Part shown: piece after piece, positions 35,183-44,148 of the stretch
How the letters are laid out: every line of letters begins with the position of its first letter
Position numbering within the stretch: the stretch's first letter is position 1
Assembly: GCA_963734955.1 (NCBI GenBank)
Contig: CAVTJO010000016.1
Span: 124,001-188,000 of the forward strand
Direction of reading: 5' to 3'
DNA from: UBA11986 sp963734955
GTDB lineage: Bacteria > Bacteroidota > Ignavibacteria > UBA10030 > UBA6906
DNA length: 64,000 nt
Notes under the pieces: model-generated
What the model was told of the DNA's origin: nothing
What the model saw: only the letters and a program-made list of their open reading frames with translations
Databases searched by the model: none
Translations under genes and position numbers: made by a program

Positions 35183-36263
35183 TCATATCCCAGTGTACGC
35201 CAATACAATCGTGGCCATCAGATACAGAATCAACAGCACACCCAGAATCGTGAACACCGGACTCTTGAGTTCCGCTCGTGACTTGAAATCAATGAACGGA
35301 ACAGCGAACCACAATAACGAGGCCACGCCGACCAGACAATTCACAAGCAGCTCACCGCTGATAACCCCGACACGCGAAGGAACGATTTTCAGTGTCTGAT
35401 ACAACGGCAGAAAGTACCACTCTGGCTTGATTCCCACCGGAGCAGACGCAAGAGGATCGGCCTTGTCCCCAATGCTCCACGGAAGAACTGTCGCCAACCC
35501 GACTAACGCCACACATCCAATGCACCAAGCAATTGCGTCCCGATACGCGAAGTTGGGAAAGAAAGGAAGAGATCTCTTCTCGGATCGCACACCCACCGGC
35601 ACGCTCGACCCATAAACCTGATTCAAAAGAAGGTGGAAACTCACTATAACAAGGGTAGTTAATGGCAATATGATGACGTGTATTGCATAAGCCCTTGATA
35701 GCGTCTCTCCACCCACGTCGTCTCCTCCCTTCAGCAGCCGAACACTCCATTCGCCGACCACCGGCATCGACTTTGGAATCTCAGTACCGATCAATGTAGC
35801 AAAGTACGCCATCGAGTCCCAAGGCAATAGGTATCCGGTAAATCCAAAGCCAAGCACAAGGAACATCAGGAGCACACCGGAAAGCCACATGAGTTCGCGC
35901 GGTTTCCTATAAGCCTTCAACAGAAAGACACTGAACATGTGGACAAAGAGAGATGCTACCATAAGGTTGGCTGACCAGAAGTGCAATGAGCGGATCAACC
36001 AGCCATACTCAACCCTCGCGATTACATACTTGACGCTTTCGTATGCCTGGTCCGGCGTCGGCTTGTAGTAAAGCGACAAGAGTATTCCCGTGGCTATCTG
36101 CACGAGGAAGAAGAACAACGTGAGGCCACCAAAGAAATACCAGAAAGAATGTTTATGCCGTGGCACTAACTTCTTCTCTAAGAAGCTTCTTCACAGAGTC
36201 TACTGGAAGTCGATCCACAAACCACAGATTGATTTGTGAAGCCAGGCCTTGGCGCGAGGTCAT
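35183..36263 (-). CDS. Cytochrome b (b6-type quinol oxidase subunit), N-terminal frameshift near 36165
   Basis: The long frame begins at a GTG at 36166, but the natural N-terminus lies in another frame from the ATG at 36263, 7 bases after the Rieske stop: INLWFVDRLPVDSVKKLLRE, cut by a one-base insertion in GAAGTTAGTG. Joined, the protein is ~360 residues. Two heme-binding histidine pairs are spaced 13 (LHFW to VHMF) and 14 residues (AIHV to SFHL). That 13/14 spacing is the cytochrome b6 pattern. KPEWYFLPLY is the Qo-site PEWY motif, so b6 and subunit-IV parts are fused. It should oxidise quinol with the Rieske protein. Confidence 0.85.
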
Positions 36264-36270
36264 GAAGGGT

Positions 36271-36744
36271 TTACACTCTTGTCACGAGGATGGAATTTTC
36301 CTGCACGTTGACTTTGAAAGGTGTCAATGGCCGCGGAGCTGGTCCCGCGAAATTCTTGCCATTGATATCAAATTGACTCCCGTGGCAATTGCATGCAAAA
36401 TGGGGAGCACCTCCGTCCGGCTTGAATTGGACAACGCAGCCGAGATGCGTGCATCGCGCCGAGAACGCCTTGAACTGACCATTCTCGGTGTGCACTACGA
36501 TTACCGGATCCCTGTTGTAGCGCACAATCTTGGCGCTGTTTATAGCAATGTCTGTCACCGCTGCAACGCGGATTGTTTCTCGAATCACCTCGTCTCTTGA
36601 GATCGGGGAAACGAACTTCAGTATGACGTCGACGACTGGAACTAACGTCAACAGAGCCCATACATTCGTCAGTGCGGACAGGAAATCCCGCCGTCTCAGC
36701 GGCAAGGCAGCCCCCTTCGCGGACTCGTCCAAGTTATTCACCAT
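36271..36744 (-). CDS. Rieske [2Fe-2S] protein
   Basis: 157 residues. An N-terminal LRRRDFLSALTNVWALLTLV segment gives a twin-arginine-like motif and membrane anchor. Cluster ligands are in CTHLGC and CNCHGSQFD, as in the bc1/b6f Rieske proteins. It passes electrons from quinol to a cytochrome c; no cytochrome c1 gene is seen nearby. The start overlaps the lipid-kinase stop by 7 bases and cytochrome b follows directly. Confidence 0.94.
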   Translation of the reverse strand: MVNNLDESAKGAALPLRRRDFLSALTNVWALLTLVPVVDVILKFVSPISRDEVIRETIRVAAVTDIAINSAKIVRYNRDPVIVVHTENGQFKAFSARCTHLGCVVQFKPDGGAPHFACNCHGSQFDINGKNFAGPAPRPLTPFKVNVQENSILVTRV

Positions 36745-37658
36745 GAGTGCCAGCCGGCAATTACATTCATTGAGCTTGGGGCTATGGCTATCTTCAAGGC
36801 TGTGACAGCATTTCCAACGATCTCACCATCAGCATGCACCGACACGGGACTGCTCATACTTACGTCAATCTCTTTCCCTCGTTCAAATTTCACTGACTTA
36901 GAACGACCGTGACTTCCCTTCATGGCTCTAGGCATAAGTCTTATAATCGCTAAAGGTGAGATGTCATCAATTAGACATAAATCGAGCATGGCATCATCGA
37001 CCTTTGCGTCCGGTGTGAGATAAAAGCCTCCTCCTGCGCATTTGCCATTCCCTACCGCAATGAGCAAGTGCCTTGAGGTGCGTTCACGACCATCGACTAT
37101 TGTAGTAAACTCGGGAGATTTGTATCGACCCAAGGTTTGGAGCACGGCAATGATGTATAGCATGCTGCCCGATATCCACGATATTTGGCGCGTTCGGCTT
37201 GCCACGGCGGCATCAAAGCCGATCCCTACTCCATTAACAAAAAATGATTGTGAAGAGTTGCCTGGATTCCCCGCCCCATTCGTGCTTATTTCCAACTTTC
37301 CAAGATCTATTCGCATAACTTTCTGCCGAAAGAGACAACTACTTGCCTCTTCAATCTGCTTTGGCACGCCAATCGACTTGATAAAATCATTCCCCGAGCC
37401 AATGGGGATAATGCCCAGCACTTTTTCCGTTCCAACTATTCCGTTGACAATCTCATGGATAGTGCCATCGCCCCCCACGGCGACAACAATTGCCGATGGT
37501 GTGTCGCGGGCAATCCGAGTGGCATCTCCTGGGCACGACGTTTCGATGAGCTCGAAATCCGATGTGTGTTCTCGGGCTGCTGTATACACTCTATCGCGAA
37601 TCCTTCGCCCGGTACCCTTGCCGGCATGAGGATTGAGTATGAAGGTATACTTGCTCAA
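36738..37658 (-). CDS. Diacylglycerol/lipid kinase (YegS/DagK family)
   Basis: 306 residues. NPHAGKGTGRRI at the N-terminus and the nucleotide-binding VAVGGDGTIHEIVNG with PIGSGNDFIKSIG define the DAG-kinase catalytic domain. The C-terminal half is the usual beta-sandwich with GGGFYLTPDAKVDDAMLDLC and HADGE. It phosphorylates diacylglycerol or a related lipid at the inner membrane. It lies between dapF (12-base gap) and the Rieske gene (7-base overlap). Confidence 0.92.
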   Translation of the reverse strand: MSKYTFILNPHAGKGTGRRIRDRVYTAAREHTSDFELIETSCPGDATRIARDTPSAIVVAVGGDGTIHEIVNGIVGTEKVLGIIPIGSGNDFIKSIGVPKQIEEASSCLFRQKVMRIDLGKLEISTNGAGNPGNSSQSFFVNGVGIGFDAAVASRTRQISWISGSMLYIIAVLQTLGRYKSPEFTTIVDGRERTSRHLLIAVGNGKCAGGGFYLTPDAKVDDAMLDLCLIDDISPLAIIRLMPRAMKGSHGRSKSVKFERGKEIDVSMSSPVSVHADGEIVGNAVTALKIAIAPSSMNVIAGWHSW

Positions 37659-37670
37659 GTCACAGAGACA

Positions 37671-38516
37671 CTATCGATGGTCGACAATTTCGTTTTGCAC
37701 GATGTCATACAGGGCTCGGCCGGTGAACAACATATGAGCACTCCCTTCAAGTTTTGGCGACCTCAATGCTGATCCGTCAGTCGTACCGTGAACCTTCAAG
37801 TACTCGCCGCCTTGCGTCAACACATTGATGGGCAGTTTCATTCCTTTGACCGAGTGTGAGATAACCGCGGCAGCAACGGACCCTGTTCCACAAGCAAGTG
37901 TCTCAGATTCAACTCCCCTCTCATACGTGCGGATTCGAACCGAATTGCTATCGATAAGCTGGACGAAGTTTACGTTCGTCCCACCGGAGGAGAACAGCGG
38001 ATCATGCCGGATCATACGACCGACTTGCTCAACGGGCACAACAGTCAAGTCATCGACAAAGACGACGACATGGGGCGAGCCCGTGTTCACGAAGAAGGCA
38101 TGATACGACTCATCATCGACTCGAATGTTGCTCATCTCTCTGACGTTATCAGGGTCTTTCATCGTTAGGATCACACGTTCCCCTGCAACTTCAGCCTTGT
38201 AAATAAAATCAAGAGCTTCGAATGACATTCGTTGTGGAGCCAGACTGTGAAGGAATGCGTAACGTGCAACACACCGCCCGCCGTTTCCACACATGCCTCC
38301 GTAGCTGCCGTCGGAATTGTAGTATTCCATTGTGAACTGAGCCGTGGAACTGGGTTCAAGCAACAGAAGACCATCCCCGCCAACTCCGAAAAATCGGGAG
38401 CACAGCTTCCGAGCGAGGATGGATTTGTCGGTTTGAAGAGCACGACTCATGTTGTCGATAATAATGAAATCATTACCGGCACCGGAGGCCTTGGTGAAGA
38501 CAATTTCTTCGATCAT
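37671..38516 (-). CDS. dapF: Diaminopimelate epimerase
   Basis: 281 residues. It interconverts LL- and meso-diaminopimelate for lysine and peptidoglycan. The two catalytic cysteines are in CGNGGRC (~78) and in ACGTGSVAAA (~215), with N-terminal SGAGNDFIIID and the GTNVNFVQ block. PLP-independent, cytosolic. First gene after tmRNA on this strand. Meso-DAP peptidoglycan is implied. Confidence 0.95.
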   Translation of the reverse strand: MIEEIVFTKASGAGNDFIIIDNMSRALQTDKSILARKLCSRFFGVGGDGLLLLEPSSTAQFTMEYYNSDGSYGGMCGNGGRCVARYAFLHSLAPQRMSFEALDFIYKAEVAGERVILTMKDPDNVREMSNIRVDDESYHAFFVNTGSPHVVVFVDDLTVVPVEQVGRMIRHDPLFSSGGTNVNFVQLIDSNSVRIRTYERGVESETLACGTGSVAAAVISHSVKGMKLPINVLTQGGEYLKVHGTTDGSALRSPKLEGSAHMLFTGRALYDIVQNEIVDHR

Positions 38517-38592
38517 AGGGTTGTGCAGGGAACAGACAGAAAAAAATAGATACCAAGTTTCTTTCTAACAGTCAAGGGGAAGGGATAAGAAC

Positions 38593-38621
38593 ACAGAAGC
38601 CCTCGATCAGAGAGCTTCTGT
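38593..38621 (-). terminator. Probable terminator of tmRNA
   Basis: Perfect 8-bp inverted repeat ACAGAAGC/GCTTCTGT immediately 3' of the tmRNA, followed on the minus strand by GTTCTTATCC, a weak T-tract. Confidence 0.55.
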
Positions 38622-38988
38622 TGTGGAGATGGCGGGAGTCGAACCCGCGTCCGAAGAGAGAACCATCAGAGTCACTACATACATAGTTTGTCTTTCACGC
38701 TTGGCACTGCTACGTCCGACAAACAGGACGACCGCAGAACAACCTCAAGATTCCCGTTGCCGGGTTCAAGGCTCGTCCTTGAGGAAAACGAACCTCTATC
38801 CTGCCATTAGTCGGCGCCTCTTTGAGACCCGGCAGGCGGGACCTCTCGAGACGGGCTACCTAGTTAATTAGGCAGCCAGTGCGTAGTTGTAGTCTGCACT
38901 TATTGGTTTCCGCTTGATTATCGTGCAACGCGGAGAGCACGGTATGCGCCTCTGACCATTCCTTCCCCGTCGAAGCCAGGTCATCCCC
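38622..38988 (-). ncRNA. ssrA: Transfer-messenger RNA (tmRNA)
   Basis: About 367 bases. The tRNA-like acceptor pairs GGGGATG (5' end) with CATCTCC (3' end). The T-arm reads GGGTTCGACTCCC, and the 5' part has the typical GACCTGGCTTCGACGGGG. The tag reading frame at 38868-38897 encodes ADYNYALAA then TAA, close to the ANDENYALAA of E. coli. No CCA is encoded. tmRNA rescues stalled ribosomes and tags the nascent chain for proteolysis. Confidence 0.96.
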
Positions 38989-38995
38989 TTGAACC

Positions 38996-39024
38996 AATCT
39001 AATCATCTTACCGGGCACAGTCAA
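38996..39024 (-). promoter_or_regulatory. Promoter of tmRNA
   Basis: TTGACT and TAGATT are separated by 17 bases on the minus strand, with the -10 box ending 7 bases before the first base of tmRNA, which is ideal spacing for transcription starting at the mature 5' end. Confidence 0.8.
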
Positions 39025-39042
39025 ATCCCTTGACGACCAACA

Positions 39043-39867
39043 TCACGGGTAGTTCCGGATCAATGATTTCTTCAGGTATTCAAACGCCTCTTCGGGTGAA
39101 TCAGCATATTTGAACAACTCAAGATCCCGCCTGGAAACCACACCGCACGAAACCATCTGCTCCCAGTTGATGATCTTGCTCCAATACTGGGATCCATAGA
39201 TTACTACGGTCATCTTCTTCTTGATCTTGTCAGTCTGAAGCAATGTGAGAATCTCCATCATCTCGTCCAGTGTGCCCAAGCCGCCCGGAAAAACAACCAG
39301 TGCCTTTGCAAGGTATGCAAACCAGAACTTCCGTAGAAAGAAGTAGTGAAACTCGAAGCTAAGCCCCTTGGTAATATAACGATTAGCGAATTGCTCAAAT
39401 GGCAAACTGATATTCATACCAACAGACTTTCCCCCTGCCTCAAACGCTCCCTTGTTGGCGGCTTCCATAATTCCAGGGCCGCCGCCCGAGCATACCACGA
39501 ACCTGTTTGGTTGCTTCAGAGTCATCGACCATTCAGTCAGGAGACGAGCAAGTTCGACTGTATCGTCATAGTATTTTGAGATCGACAGGAGTCCTTCTGC
39601 CTCAGAAAGCTTCTCGCTCAGTTGGTCAGACCTGCCCTTGGATTGCCTGATCCGAGCCTTGAGTGATCCGATTTCTTTGAGGGCAGTTCTTCTCGGCTTT
39701 ATCCTCGCAGACCCGAAGAATACGATCGTGTCCCTGATACCGTGTCGTTTGAAGCGGGTTTGGGGCTCCAGGAACTCGCTCAAAATCCGTATGATCCTGG
39801 CATCCGGGCTAATCAGGAACTCGAGGTTCTTGTATGCTTTGATCGGCACTTCTTCCTTGTTAATCAT
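39043..39867 (-). CDS. LOG-family protein (TIGR00730-like, lysine decarboxylase fold)
   Basis: 274 residues. The Rossmann-like core has VVCSGGGPGIMEAANKGAF and the signature PGGLGTLDEMMEI. Characterised LOG proteins are cytokinin riboside 5'-monophosphate phosphoribohydrolases; bacterial paralogues hydrolyse nucleotide monophosphates. The N-terminal ~110 residues hold an additional charged helical segment (KARIRQSKGRSDQLSEKL). It ends just upstream of the tmRNA promoter. Confidence 0.88.
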   Translation of the reverse strand: MINKEEVPIKAYKNLEFLISPDARIIRILSEFLEPQTRFKRHGIRDTIVFFGSARIKPRRTALKEIGSLKARIRQSKGRSDQLSEKLSEAEGLLSISKYYDDTVELARLLTEWSMTLKQPNRFVVCSGGGPGIMEAANKGAFEAGGKSVGMNISLPFEQFANRYITKGLSFEFHYFFLRKFWFAYLAKALVVFPGGLGTLDEMMEILTLLQTDKIKKKMTVVIYGSQYWSKIINWEQMVSCGVVSRRDLELFKYADSPEEAFEYLKKSLIRNYP

Positions 39868-39901
39868 GATATGTACAAAATGATTTCAATAAAGACTATT
39901 A

Positions 39902-40753
39902 TTATACCAAACCGTAATACTTATCTTGTTTTCCATCAATGATGACATCCGGTGTAATGATTCCCGAACTCACGAGCTGACCGAGCGCTCTGAAAGTCTC
40001 CTGCTTCTCCCAACGGAATAGCTGCCGGATGGATCTCACCGTTCCCACCAATTGGTTCTCAAAGTACTTCTGCAGAATTCTTAGGCGGGCCTGCTCCGGG
40101 GATACTTTTCTTGACTCCCTCGTCTCTTTCCGGAATCGGCGCTGGACCGTTTCCCACTCAAATGTGAATGGGTTATAGTGCTCCCCTACTTTCACGATAA
40201 ACATATTTCGCTGCAACTCGGCGATAGCTTTGTTGAACTCTCCTTGATCGGCTTTCGTGTGAAGTCCGGACGCAAGCCTGAGCCCTTTTGTAACCTGGGG
40301 TGAACTATCAGCCAGTGCGTCCATGATCGACTTTGCAGCGGACGAAAGCCTACCACTGGCAAATTCATGCAAATACTCATCGGAAGACCCGTTTCTTCGG
40401 GACAAGGCGTAAAAATAGCGGAAGTATTCCAGCGATACCATCGTTGGACGGTTCTTGAGGAGCTTGCCATAGTAAATACTCTTCTCGGCAGGAAGGATGT
40501 CCTTCATCTCCCATACAAAGCTGAGAAATGGGTCGCGGTGCGTGTGGACAGGGACTCGTGGATCTCGCTCTCCAATTGCCGCATGCCAAAGACATGGAGA
40601 TTCAGAATGCTCAGCCTTAAAGGCAAAGCAGAACCCCACGTCGTTAATGAACTGTAGCGCGCCGTGCTTTGTCCTGATCGCAAGCTTGCGGGTGCGACGA
40701 TGAACCTTGTCGCGCCAACCCTCGACCTCTTCATAGGTGTAGGATAATTTCAA
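39902..40753 (-). CDS. Winged-helix protein, AlkZ-related
   Basis: 283 residues. N-terminal HGALQFINDVGFCFAFKAE and a later SLEYFRYFYALSRRNG recall AlkZ/YcaQ-like winged-helix DNA glycosylase relatives, but the catalytic Q-x-Q/D motif of AlkZ is not evident, so the function is uncertain. The C-terminal ~70 residues look like a second winged helix (VGTVRSIRQLFRWEKQETF). The ATG overlaps the ygfZ stop by four bases (ATGA). Could be a DNA-repair or DNA-binding protein. Confidence 0.5.
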   Translation of the reverse strand: MKLSYTYEEVEGWRDKVHRRTRKLAIRTKHGALQFINDVGFCFAFKAEHSESPCLWHAAIGERDPRVPVHTHRDPFLSFVWEMKDILPAEKSIYYGKLLKNRPTMVSLEYFRYFYALSRRNGSSDEYLHEFASGRLSSAAKSIMDALADSSPQVTKGLRLASGLHTKADQGEFNKAIAELQRNMFIVKVGEHYNPFTFEWETVQRRFRKETRESRKVSPEQARLRILQKYFENQLVGTVRSIRQLFRWEKQETFRALGQLVSSGIITPDVIIDGKQDKYYGLV

Positions 40754-41745
40754 GTAGGAATTGGCTCGAAGATCTTGGTAATATGCCCGTGAATATTCAT
40801 GCCTTCACTACAAGCAACTACTGTATCACCGCTGGCCACCTCATCCTTCCTCAGAACGGCCAGCCCAACATGTTCGCCACCGAACTCAGCCTCTGAGACA
40901 CTAGTCAGCAACCCGACCTGATGCCCATATTTGTTCACTGTGACAGAGGCGGGCTGCTTCATTGGTATTCTCTGTCCAAACCTGATGAGGGCCAATTCCC
41001 GACGTACCTTCTGATATGTGTCGAGGCGAGCAATGACCTCCTGGCCTATGTAACATCCCTTGCTGAAGCTGATGGCATGGCGGAGATTCACTTCATAGGG
41101 ATTGAATGAATCAGACAACTCCCCAGATGCAGGAATGCCGTGAAGAATCCTGTAGTATTCGTACGTCGTGTCGGCTATAGAAATGAGTCCGTGCTCCCAC
41201 CTTCTCTGCAACACAGCTTCCTTCCACGCTTGGGCGTGCTGGATACCAATAAGAACACTAACAGAATTTGTTCCGAATTCTTGGCAGTGATCCAATGTAA
41301 GAGACGCTCCTCCCTTGGGCACCTCGAGGAACTCATTAGCAATCGGTACTTTGCCAAAGATGGAACATGCAACCTGAAGAACCTTAGGTCCAATCAGCGT
41401 AAAGATTGCCTGGTCTGCACTTACATCCTTGAGTTGGATGTCCTCCATGATTGTGTACTTGTCGATCCAATCTCTGACTCTCGTCGTTTGGTGAAGGGGG
41501 GTAGTGAGCAACAACGAATCAGGATATACTAGCACCCTGACATGATCAACAATCCGCCCTTTGTCTGTGGTGAAGACTGTACTAGTGGATGAAAACGGTT
41601 TGAGATTAAGCAGATTATTTGTTGATAATCGATGCAAGAGGTCGGATCTGTCTGCTCCCGTAACCCGGATCTTCCCCATTCCAGATCTGTCAACCAATCC
41701 GGCGCCATCGAGATCTGCTGCAATCCTGTGTTCCGATTCTAGCAT
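40750..41745 (-). CDS. ygfZ: Folate-binding protein YgfZ (iron-sulfur cluster assembly)
   Basis: 331 residues, GcvT-like fold. The diagnostic K-G-C-Y-x-G-Q-E motif is present as SKGCYIGQEVIARLDTY. The N-terminal ADRSDLLHRLSTNNLLNL region is the folate-binding part. YgfZ uses tetrahydrofolate in maintaining [4Fe-4S] enzymes such as MiaB, and may be needed here by the radical SAM enzymes. Sits between tRNA-Lys and the AlkZ-like gene. Confidence 0.9.
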   Translation of the reverse strand: MLESEHRIAADLDGAGLVDRSGMGKIRVTGADRSDLLHRLSTNNLLNLKPFSSTSTVFTTDKGRIVDHVRVLVYPDSLLLTTPLHQTTRVRDWIDKYTIMEDIQLKDVSADQAIFTLIGPKVLQVACSIFGKVPIANEFLEVPKGGASLTLDHCQEFGTNSVSVLIGIQHAQAWKEAVLQRRWEHGLISIADTTYEYYRILHGIPASGELSDSFNPYEVNLRHAISFSKGCYIGQEVIARLDTYQKVRRELALIRFGQRIPMKQPASVTVNKYGHQVGLLTSVSEAEFGGEHVGLAVLRKDEVASGDTVVACSEGMNIHGHITKIFEPIPT

Positions 41746-41838
41746 GCCACATGGAACATTTATGAGGAGACAAGAACGAAGTTCAACTATAAACTACGAT
41801 GCCTGGGCTTCATTCTGCCCAGGCACCGATTTCTTCTG

Positions 41839-41911
41839 TGCACCCACCAGGACTCGAACCTGGAACCCACTGATTAAGAGTCAGTTGCTCTACCAATTGA
41901 GCCATGGGTGC
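41839..41911 (-). tRNA. tRNA-Lys (CTT anticodon)
   Basis: 73 bases, complete cloverleaf: acceptor GCACCCA/TGGGTGC, D-arm GCTC/GAGC, anticodon stem ACTGA/TCAGT with loop CTCTTAA, T-arm CCAGG/CCTGG with TTCGAGT loop, discriminator A. No CCA is encoded. Confidence 0.97.
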
Positions 41912-41918
41912 ATTGACA

Positions 41919-42266
41919 TTACTTCCCCCCAGTTGGAGCCGGAAGTGGACTCTGGGGTGGAGGCAGCGGAGGCGTGCTGCTCTGCTGCTGGGTGGAGCCT
42001 TGTCCTTGGATAACGCTTTCCGCGGACCCCGTAATGCGGGGCAGAAAGAAGATGTTTATCAGGAGTGCAAGGACTCCAAAAACCACTGCCAGAACCTGAG
42101 TGCCACGGGTAAGGAAATCCGATGTCCGTCGCACCCCAAACATCATTCCCACTTGGCCACCGCCAAACGTTCCAGCGAGTCCGCCGCCCTTGCTCGATTG
42201 CATGAGAACTGCAACAATGAGCAAGATGCTCGCTATAATCTCGATCGTCATAAGAAACCAGAACAT
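41919..42266 (-). CDS. secG: Preprotein translocase subunit SecG
   Basis: 115 residues from the ATG at 42266; the frame is open 12 codons further upstream. Two transmembrane helices flank the conserved SecG loop MQSSKGGGLAGTFGGGQ. The C-terminus carries a long Gln/Ser/Pro tail, common in FCB-group SecG. It forms SecYEG with SecY and SecE, which are not in the window. The tRNA-Lys gene follows 7 bases after the stop. Confidence 0.93.
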   Translation of the reverse strand: MFWFLMTIEIIASILLIVAVLMQSSKGGGLAGTFGGGQVGMMFGVRRTSDFLTRGTQVLAVVFGVLALLINIFFLPRITGSAESVIQGQGSTQQQSSTPPLPPPQSPLPAPTGGK

Positions 42267-42346
42267 TTCACATCCTTCGGTTTGTGCATTAGGAATTGCC
42301 AATCATGATACGGATTTTTGACCGCCAAATCAAGCGGGGCCGTACC

Positions 42347-42997
42347 TCAAATGTCGTAACCCCACTTCTTCAGCTGCTCGGCAGCAATCGACTCTCCCAG
42401 TGTATCCTGTGTTCCAGCTACGAGCCGCTCAATGTACTTTCCGATCATGTCAAACTCTAGATTTACCCGACTCTTCAAGGAGTACGCCGAGAAGATGGTG
42501 TTTTCCATTGTGTGCGGAATGACCGAGACCGTGATTGTTTCTCCTTCAATGGCGGCAACTGTGAGACTGACACCATCGATTGCAATAGAGCCAACAGGAA
42601 TGACATAGCGCCGGAACTGTGAAGGGATGGATATGCGGACGAGCCAGCTCGTTTCTTGCTTCTCAATCGCCTCAACAACACCAACCGAGTCGACATGCCC
42701 CGATACAAGATGTCCCCCCAATCGATCTCCAAGCTGCAAGGCGAGTTCGAGGTTGATGGGATCATGTGCCTTCAGTGTTCCAAGGGTTGTCTTTGCCAGC
42801 GTCTCTTCAACAGCTACAACAGTGAACCTGCCATCAGCCTTTGCAACAACTGTTTGGCATACACCATTAACTGACACACTGTGGTTCACTTCCAAGTCTA
42901 TTGAGGTGCGGGGAGCCGCAATGATGATCTGAACCCCACCACCAAGTGATCGCACATTGTTGACTTTGCCAACTTCCTGAATAATCCCCGTGAACAT
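42347..42997 (-). CDS. ribE: Riboflavin synthase alpha chain
   Basis: 216 residues made of two tandem lumazine-binding repeats: MFTGIIQEVGKV opens the first (~1-97) and VSGHVDSVGVVEAIEK the second. NHSVSVNGVCQTVV and SIAIDGVSLTV are paired motifs of the two halves. It dismutates two lumazines to riboflavin. Directly downstream of ribD with a 6-base gap. Confidence 0.95.
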   Translation of the reverse strand: MFTGIIQEVGKVNNVRSLGGGVQIIIAAPRTSIDLEVNHSVSVNGVCQTVVAKADGRFTVVAVEETLAKTTLGTLKAHDPINLELALQLGDRLGGHLVSGHVDSVGVVEAIEKQETSWLVRISIPSQFRRYVIPVGSIAIDGVSLTVAAIEGETITVSVIPHTMENTIFSAYSLKSRVNLEFDMIGKYIERLVAGTQDTLGESIAAEQLKKWGYDI

Positions 42998-43003
42998 AAG
43001 TGG

Positions 43004-44134
43004 TTACCTCCGCTGATCAAACGTAAAATCAATCAACATGTCGGATCCCAATTTATGGATCGACCTATCTGCAGACGCAAGGCGAGATACCATTGCCTTC
43101 CGCAACTGCAGATGTTCAAATCCGGGAATGCCACGCTCAGAGAACAGTTGAGGCGCAATGAAGACACTCAACTGATCGACCAGTCCCTTGTTCATGAACT
43201 CAGTAAATACCTGTGTCCCTCCTTCGACCAGAACAGAACCAATGTTCATACTGTGTAGTTTTTTCAAAACTCTAGACAAAGGCACGAGGCTATCACGTGA
43301 TTTCACAGGCACTACAATCACTCCTTGTGAGGCAAATTGTTGATACTTCTCCCGACGATTCTTTCGGGCACCCGCCGACGTGATAATAATAACTCGCCTT
43401 CTGAACATCTTGTTCAATAGTCTGACGTGCGGATCGATTGAAAGGCGACCATCAAGGATCACAGCAGCGGGGTTCCGTCCTTTTGCTGACCGTACGGTGA
43501 GCAGCGGATTGTCAGCCCGGACAGTCCCAGCTCCAACCAGCACCGCATCATGCTCCGCCCTCCACCGATGCACAAGTTCCTCTACCTTTCTCCCAGTGAT
43601 GGGAGTTCTCGAGCGTCCCCGCAACGCAATCTTACCATCAAGAGTTTGTGCAACCTTCACGTGAACAAATGGTCGTCGCTTTGTAATGTACGTTATGAAC
43701 GCGCGATTAAGAAAACGGGCATCCGGTTCAAGAATGCCCGTTGTCACGCGTACTCCAGCAGACCGGAGCTTGCGAATCCCCCTTCCTGCAACGAGAGGGT
43801 TTGGATCCTTCATCCCAATAACCACCCGACGAATGCCAGACCGGATGATGAGGTCTGCACACGGAGGAGTTTTGCCGTGGTGTGAACACGGTTCGAGGTT
43901 GACGTACAGGGTCGCGTTACGAGGATTTCCGTGGAATGAACGGAGGCAGTCAACTTCTGCATGCGCGCTTCCGAAACGTGCATGAAACCCCCGGGCGACG
44001 ATGCGTCCCTTTTTCACAAGCACAGCTCCGACGAGCGGGTTCGGGCTGACAAACCCCTTTCCCCTCTCGGCGAGTCGGAAGCATTCCCTCATGAAGCGGG
44101 TGTGGCGGGTCTCGTTGTCCTTCATTCGAATCAC
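43004..44134 (-). CDS. ribD: Bifunctional pyrimidine deaminase/reductase RibD
   Basis: 376 residues. The deaminase half has zinc ligands in HAEVDCL and PCSHHGKTPPCADL. The reductase half shows KVAQTLDGKIALRGRSRTPI, DAVLVGAGTVRADNPLL and VEGGTQVFTEF. It carries out the deamination and side-chain reduction of riboflavin synthesis. It precedes ribE, and no FMN riboswitch is visible upstream, where the oxidoreductase gene ends 14 bases away. Confidence 0.95.
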   Translation of the reverse strand: MIRMKDNETRHTRFMRECFRLAERGKGFVSPNPLVGAVLVKKGRIVARGFHARFGSAHAEVDCLRSFHGNPRNATLYVNLEPCSHHGKTPPCADLIIRSGIRRVVIGMKDPNPLVAGRGIRKLRSAGVRVTTGILEPDARFLNRAFITYITKRRPFVHVKVAQTLDGKIALRGRSRTPITGRKVEELVHRWRAEHDAVLVGAGTVRADNPLLTVRSAKGRNPAAVILDGRLSIDPHVRLLNKMFRRRVIIITSAGARKNRREKYQQFASQGVIVVPVKSRDSLVPLSRVLKKLHSMNIGSVLVEGGTQVFTEFMNKGLVDQLSVFIAPQLFSERGIPGFEHLQLRKAMVSRLASADRSIHKLGSDMLIDFTFDQRR

Positions 44135-44148
44135 TCAATCGACTAGGT

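Noticed and set aside
44135..44148. FMN riboswitch before ribD
   Set aside because: Only 14 bases separate ribD from the preceding gene; no room for an aptamer.
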